Positions 60,787 to 64,000 of a DNA stretch of 64,000 nt are shown here, piece by piece. Source of the stretch: Halovivax ruber XH-70. GTDB taxonomy: Archaea; Halobacteriota; Halobacteria; Halobacteriales; Natrialbaceae. The position numbers and the translations under genes were made by a program. The stretch covers positions 930,001 to 994,000 of the forward strand of contig NC_019964.1 of assembly GCF_000328525.1 (NCBI RefSeq), in the 5' to 3' direction. Below the pieces are notes generated by a model. It was not told the origin of the DNA, searched no databases, and was given only the letters and a program-made list of their open reading frames with translations. Position 1 is the stretch's first letter. Every line of letters starts with the position of its first letter.

Positions 60787-61728
60787 TTACATGCTGCAGC
60801 GATCGAATGCTGTGTTTCCTTCTTGGGCGTAATATTCGGCGTCGTTCCAGTTCCTACGATTCGCCGCGGCGGCGGACTTTGCCCAGTAATCTGTACCTTC
60901 TCGTAGTGCATCCACATAACAACGCGTCTCCACAACATCAGATTCAAATGACGCTGGCAGATCTGGGTCGTTTTCCAATTCGGAGAGTCGTCCCTCACTT
61001 TGTGCAAACGTATCTCTCGCTTCTTCAAACTTCTCTTGGGAACTATGCCAATTTTCGGCTTCATAATCCTCGAACCCACCCATGAGAACTGGCATTCCCT
61101 CGGCGAAGAGATCAAAACTGTTTATCAATTCTCCTACAACATTCAACGTTTCTTCTTCAAATTGCAGCTCATCGCCAAGATCTTCTACCTCCAATCGGCC
61201 CTCTTCGTCCAATAGTTCCTGATCTATGTCATTATACGCTGATTGGGTTTCAGTCAGCGCTTTTTCGGTTTCGTCAAATCCCGACACGCACTCCTTAATT
61301 TTCTTGTTTGCATCTTCCCACCTTTCGGCCGAAGATAGTGAACCGAAACTGTCCATGCAATGCTTCTGATCAACTAATAATGCGTTATAACTCGCTGCTT
61401 TGCGCTGGTATTTTGCAATGGCCTCTGCATTGTCTATTTTTGCCGACAGTTCATCATCCGCACCGCTTTTCGCCTCATCTAAATGCTGCTCGGCAGAATT
61501 GACACGGCGGTGAATCTCTTCCTTGTTAAATGAATCCGGCAACTCTTCCTGCGAACCGTATTCGTTGAAAACTTCACTATTTTGCTTGAGTAAGTCAACC
61601 GCACTATTGTACTCCTCGGCAGAATTATTGGCTTGCTCCCCGTCAGTGAGACATCCAGCTGCTGACGCAGTTACTCCAGCTACAATCGTGGCGCACCCAC
61701 CACGAAGCATTGTCCGTCTAGTGTACAT
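60787..61728 (-). CDS. Tat lipoprotein, helical, AT-rich island gene
   Basis: A 313-aa protein with a Tat lipoprotein signal (YTRRTMLRGGCATIVAG..., lipobox Cys in AAGCLTDG). The mature part is helical with many Glu/Asn/Ser residues (coiled-coil-like stretches HLDEAKSGADDELSAKI, EEARDTFAQSEGRLSEL). Two more Cys occur in the C-terminal half. The family is not recognised. The composition is AT-rich, consistent with transfer. ATG at 61728 (a TTG at 61731 precedes it). Confidence 0.7.
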   Translation of the reverse strand: MYTRRTMLRGGCATIVAGVTASAAGCLTDGEQANNSAEEYNSAVDLLKQNSEVFNEYGSQEELPDSFNKEEIHRRVNSAEQHLDEAKSGADDELSAKIDNAEAIAKYQRKAASYNALLVDQKHCMDSFGSLSSAERWEDANKKIKECVSGFDETEKALTETQSAYNDIDQELLDEEGRLEVEDLGDELQFEEETLNVVGELINSFDLFAEGMPVLMGGFEDYEAENWHSSQEKFEEARDTFAQSEGRLSELENDPDLPASFESDVVETRCYVDALREGTDYWAKSAAAANRRNWNDAEYYAQEGNTAFDRCSM

Positions 61729-61859
61729 CAATTACAAATAGAAATGATATGTTGCTAAATAGTTGTTGCGAAAGGTTCGGACACCCATTCACAAATGAAT
61801 ACTATGTGGTAGCCCACGGCATGTTTTATAAACCATGTGAATTTGGCATCTTATATTTC

Positions 61860-62096
61860 CTAACCCCGACGAGCGTGTGCTTTCAATCGCTCCGAGAACT
61901 CGGAGAGGTTCATCGCGGCGGCACAGTCCGGACAACAGAACCGCTCCGCGGTCTGGTAGTCGTGTGAGAGCGCGGCCGGCGGCTCGGAGACGAGCCGAAA
62001 GAGCCGCGCCGGTGCCACGTCCCGATCACACCGATAGCACTCCTGATCGTGAGCCGTATCGCCGGTCCCGTCACGCTCTCGCTCGACGGATTTCAT
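61860..62096 (-). CDS. Small zinc-finger protein, cassette B
   Basis: A 78-aa protein with CYRC at 20-23 and CPDC at 55-58 (Cys54 also present), giving the same Cx2C-x31-Cx2C spacing as cassette A. It starts at ATG 62096 (GAGGTG lies about six bases upstream); the same frame is open to 62150. Its ATG overlaps the stop of the small upstream reading frame (62093-62245). It is rich in Arg and Glu. Confidence 0.7.
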   Translation of the reverse strand: MKSVERERDGTGDTAHDQECYRCDRDVAPARLFRLVSEPPAALSHDYQTAERFCCPDCAAAMNLSEFSERLKAHARRG

Positions 62097-62245
62097 CCGA
62101 GCACCTCGCAGTTCTGTCGGTCGAACTGCTCGAAGCGACTCGGCCCCCAATCCCGGAAAACGAAGCTTCGAGACGGGTAGCGATACGACTCTCTAGGCAA
62201 CGGCCGTGCGAGACCTTTTTGTCTCGATGGTGTGTTGCGGAACAT
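62093..62245 (-). CDS. Small basic ORF coupled to zinc-finger gene, copy B (50 aa)
   Basis: The frame begins MFRNTPSRQKGLA, is rich in Arg and Ser, and ends with a TGA that overlaps the zinc-finger ATG (ATGA). It corresponds to 9928-10068 in cassette A. Conservation fades after about 25 residues but RYP and FV elements persist. Evidence for a real peptide is the shared start, shared first residues and shared coupling; P4 of the RNA lies in the same codons. Confidence 0.45.
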   Translation of the reverse strand: MFRNTPSRQKGLARPLPRESYRYPSRSFVFRDWGPSRFEQFDRQNCEVLG

Positions 62246-62337
62246 GGCTGACAAAATCCCGTGAAGGATTTGGAAGCCACGTCTCGGGTGCTCTAACACC
62301 CGGGGCACTTTCGTACCCGTGCGGACGCGGCTTCCGT
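62207..62337 (-). ncRNA. Candidate structured RNA element, copy B
   Basis: On the minus strand P1 pairs 62335-62324 with 62283-62272 (12 pairs, one G-U), enclosing P2 62302-62297 with 62290-62285. P3, 62271-62266 with 62259-62254, begins directly after P1 as in copy A. P4 is 62226-62221 with 62214-62209 (the same CGAGAC/GTCTCG). Relative to copy A, G-U/G-C and A-U/G-U changes in P1 and an A-U to U-A flip in P3 keep pairing. Confidence 0.65.
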
Positions 62338-62357
62338 GCGAATGGTCGACGTAATGG

Positions 62358-62367
62358 ATAATATAGC
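62358..62367 (-). promoter_or_regulatory. TATA box of RNA/zinc-finger cassette B
   Basis: CTATATTATC on the minus strand predicts a start near 62337, at the first base of P1. Cassette A has the same geometry. Confidence 0.6.
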
Positions 62368-62467
62368 TACTGGTTAGCGGATAGGATCAAGCGAACAGTG
62401 ACCCAAATAGAATGGCTGGTCGTGCTCTCGAACCTGGTCACTCCAGCTTGCAGAACTGGTGCATTCG

Positions 62468-63118
62468 CTACCGATGCGCCGATCGCTCGACGTACGCGTC
62501 GATCACTTTCTGCTCGGCACGTCGGAGGTGTTCGGCCGCCGTTCGGCGGGTGACGTCCAGCTCCGTCCCGATGGCCTCGGCGGTCACCTCGCGCGGTCGC
62601 TCGTAGTAGCCGCGTTCGTGGGCGGTCGTGAGCGCTTCCCGTTGCCGTGGTGACAGCGTCGGCGCCGTGTCGAACGGGGACCGCCCCCGGTTTTCACCCG
62701 CGTCCGGCTGGTCGAACGAGCGCTTGGATTCGACGGTGACCGAACTCTCGTCGACGAGATCGCGGTACAGCGCTGTGAGGTCGTCCGGGTCGAGTGCGAG
62801 CACCTGGACGAGCTTGGTACCGCGTTCGTACCGTAGCGGCGGGACGAGGAGACACCCGTGTCGCCGGAGGGAGCGATCCACAGTGCCGCCCTCCTCGCCG
62901 AGGCAGTCCGCGGTGACGGCCAGGGTTCGATCGCCGCGGTCGATTCGGTCACCGACGCCGACACGTTCGTCGACAGCCGCGAGGACGGCGGTCGGGTCGC
63001 CGCGGATCGAGAGCAGGTCCGCGTGGTCGTTACACCAGAGTGCGACGGTGGTGTCGGTCCCGGCCGTCGGCTCGCCGTACGGACCGGCGGGTTCGAGGCG
63101 GAACGTCGCTTCGTGCAT
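62468..63118 (-). CDS. Bat-like helix-turn-helix (HTH_10) regulator
   Basis: A 216-aa protein. The N-terminal 150 residues form the bacterio-opsin-activator (bat) type sensor fold seen in haloarchaeal regulators ([11 protein letters not shown] start, then [19 protein letters not shown]). The C-terminal 55 residues are the HTH_10 DNA-binding domain: [23 protein letters not shown], then [28 protein letters not shown] (in parts). It is divergent from hutU with an 84-base spacer and likely controls histidine degradation. Confidence 0.85.
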   Translation of the reverse strand: MHEATFRLEPAGPYGEPTAGTDTTVALWCNDHADLLSIRGDPTAVLAAVDERVGVGDRIDRGDRTLAVTADCLGEEGGTVDRSLRRHGCLLVPPLRYERGTKLVQVLALDPDDLTALYRDLVDESSVTVESKRSFDQPDAGENRGRSPFDTAPTLSPRQREALTTAHERGYYERPREVTAEAIGTELDVTRRTAAEHLRRAEQKVIDAYVERSAHR

Positions 63119-63202
63119 GCAGGCGACTCGTCCCGGACGTACTTCAACCCACCTCCATGCGGTGGGGTGAGACGTTTTGACGGACGCGGTCGAGAGACAG
63201 GT

Positions 63203-64000
63203 ATGCAGGACACTTCCGAGCCGTTCGACCGTGGTGAGCCCAGCGACACCTGGCGGGCGTACCAGGGTGCGTCGACTGGCACCGAGATCGAGTGCGAGGG
63301 GTGGCGTCAGGAGGCCGCCCTCCGGATGCTCAACAACAACCTCGATCCCGAGGTGGCCGAGAAACCCGAGGAGCTCGTCGTCTACGGCGGGACCGGGAGC
63401 GCGGCCCGGAGCTGGGATGCCTACGACGCCATCGTCGAGGAGTTGCGGGATCTCGCGGACGACGAGACGCTGCTCGTCCAGAGCGGCAAGCCAGTCGGGC
63501 GCTTTCGGACGCACGAGCGGGCCCCGCGGGTGCTGATCGCCAATTCGAATCTCGTGGGGAAGTGGGACGACTGGGAGCACTTCCACGAGCTCGAAGCCGA
63601 GGGCAAGATCATGTACGGCCAGATGACCGCGGGGTCGTGGGCGTACATCGGCACGCAGGGGATCATCCAGGGAACCTACGAGACGCTCGCCGCGCTCGCA
63701 CGCGCAGAGTACGACGAGACGGACCTCGAGGGTCGCATCGTCGTCACCGGTGGGCTCGGCGGAATGGGCGGCGCCCAGCCGCTGGCCGTCACCATGAACG
63801 GCGGCGTCTGCATCGCGGCGGAGGTCGACGAGGAGCGCATCGACCGCCGGATCGAGACGGGCTACTGTCAGGAGAAGACCGACGACCTCGACGAAGCCAT
63901 CGAGCGCGCCGAGGCGGCCGCCGCGGCGGGTGAATCGTACAGCGTCGGCGTGCACATGAACGCCGCGGACATGCTCGAAGCGATGCTCGAACGCGAGTTC
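63203..64000 (+). CDS. hutU: Urocanate hydratase (partial, runs off window)
   Basis: The first 266 codons of urocanase: [30 protein letters not shown] (in parts), [71 protein letters not shown]. These NAD-binding and active-site blocks are intact. It converts urocanate to imidazolone propionate in histidine degradation. The gene continues past 64000. The start at ATG 63203 follows a short GAGA-rich stretch. Confidence 0.95.
   Translation, partial: MQDTSEPFDRGEPSDTWRAYQGASTGTEIECEGWRQEAALRMLNNNLDPEVAEKPEELVVYGGTGSAARSWDAYDAIVEELRDLADDETLLVQSGKPVGRFRTHERAPRVLIANSNLVGKWDDWEHFHELEAEGKIMYGQMTAGSWAYIGTQGIIQGTYETLAALARAEYDETDLEGRIVVTGGLGGMGGAQPLAVTMNGGVCIAAEVDEERIDRRIETGYCQEKTDDLDEAIERAEAAAAAGESYSVGVHMNAADMLEAMLEREF

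Overview
The window comes from a haloarchaeon (class Halobacteria). The evidence is high GC outside a few islands, very acidic proteins, Tat-type (twin-arginine) signals on secreted proteins and lipoproteins, TATA boxes about 28-30 nt upstream of start codons (leaderless transcripts), a UbiA-type archaeal lipid prenyltransferase, a tetra-CBS protein with an HPF-like tail, SPW, DICT, UspA and bat/HTH_10 proteins, and a haloarchaeal IS1341-type TnpB. I cannot fix the genus.

Layout. 1-6300: ordinary chromosomal genes (DUF2267, CBS-HPF, flavodoxin, UspA, a large membrane protein, PEBP) and two 47-49 aa antitoxin-like paralogues. 6300-13250: an accessory region with AT-rich stretches. It holds a decayed composite IS6 element (7178-9650) carrying a halocin C8-like precursor, a structured-RNA/zinc-finger cassette (9783-10297), a solitary DpnII/MboI-type nuclease, and a probable nuclease-toxin/immunity pair (12034-13235). 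13390-22500: hydrolase, TSUP and HdeD membrane proteins, thiolase, a winged-helix/DICT pair, SOUL protein, a Cys-rich Tat-exported protein, DUF1059, an AhpD-like protein and an SPW protein. 22670-27110: an iron-uptake regulon (unknown protein, FecCD permease, FecE ATPase, FecB lipoprotein) with three TTAGG-N4-CCTAA operators. 27230-57390: mostly housekeeping genes (pirin, tRNA-Arg, UspA, lipid prenyltransferase, RadA/GvpD-like ATPase, thiC, PhzF, ABC transporter, isocitrate dehydrogenase, isoaspartyl peptidase, phosphatase-ppk, Met aminopeptidase, HIT, MtaB-type methylthiotransferase, AI-2E-type transporter, sulfatase, aspartoacylase-like). 57500-58800: a TnpB element. 58930-60390: deaminase, peptidyl-prolyl isomerase, tRNA-Leu. 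60390-62400: a small AT-rich island beside tRNA-Leu with a repeated tRNA 3' end, a Tat lipoprotein and a second copy of the RNA/zinc-finger cassette. 62468-64000: a bat-like regulator divergent from urocanate hydratase (hutU, runs off the window).

The most promising undescribed system is the pair of cassettes at 9783-10297 and 61860-62367. Each has a TATA box, then an approximately 150-nt RNA that can fold into the same four stems, with compensating base changes between the copies. A 46-50 aa reading frame follows whose stop touches or overlaps the start of a small Cx2C-x31-Cx2C zinc-finger gene. A roughly 240-255 nt structured leader is unusual in this leaderless genome, and both copies sit in accessory DNA. 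Runners-up are the halocin-like gene between two IS6 remnants, the toxin/immunity pair, and a run of four consecutive hairpins at the 3' end of icd.

All calls rest on reading the sequence and remembered family knowledge. No database search, folding program or GC calculation was run.
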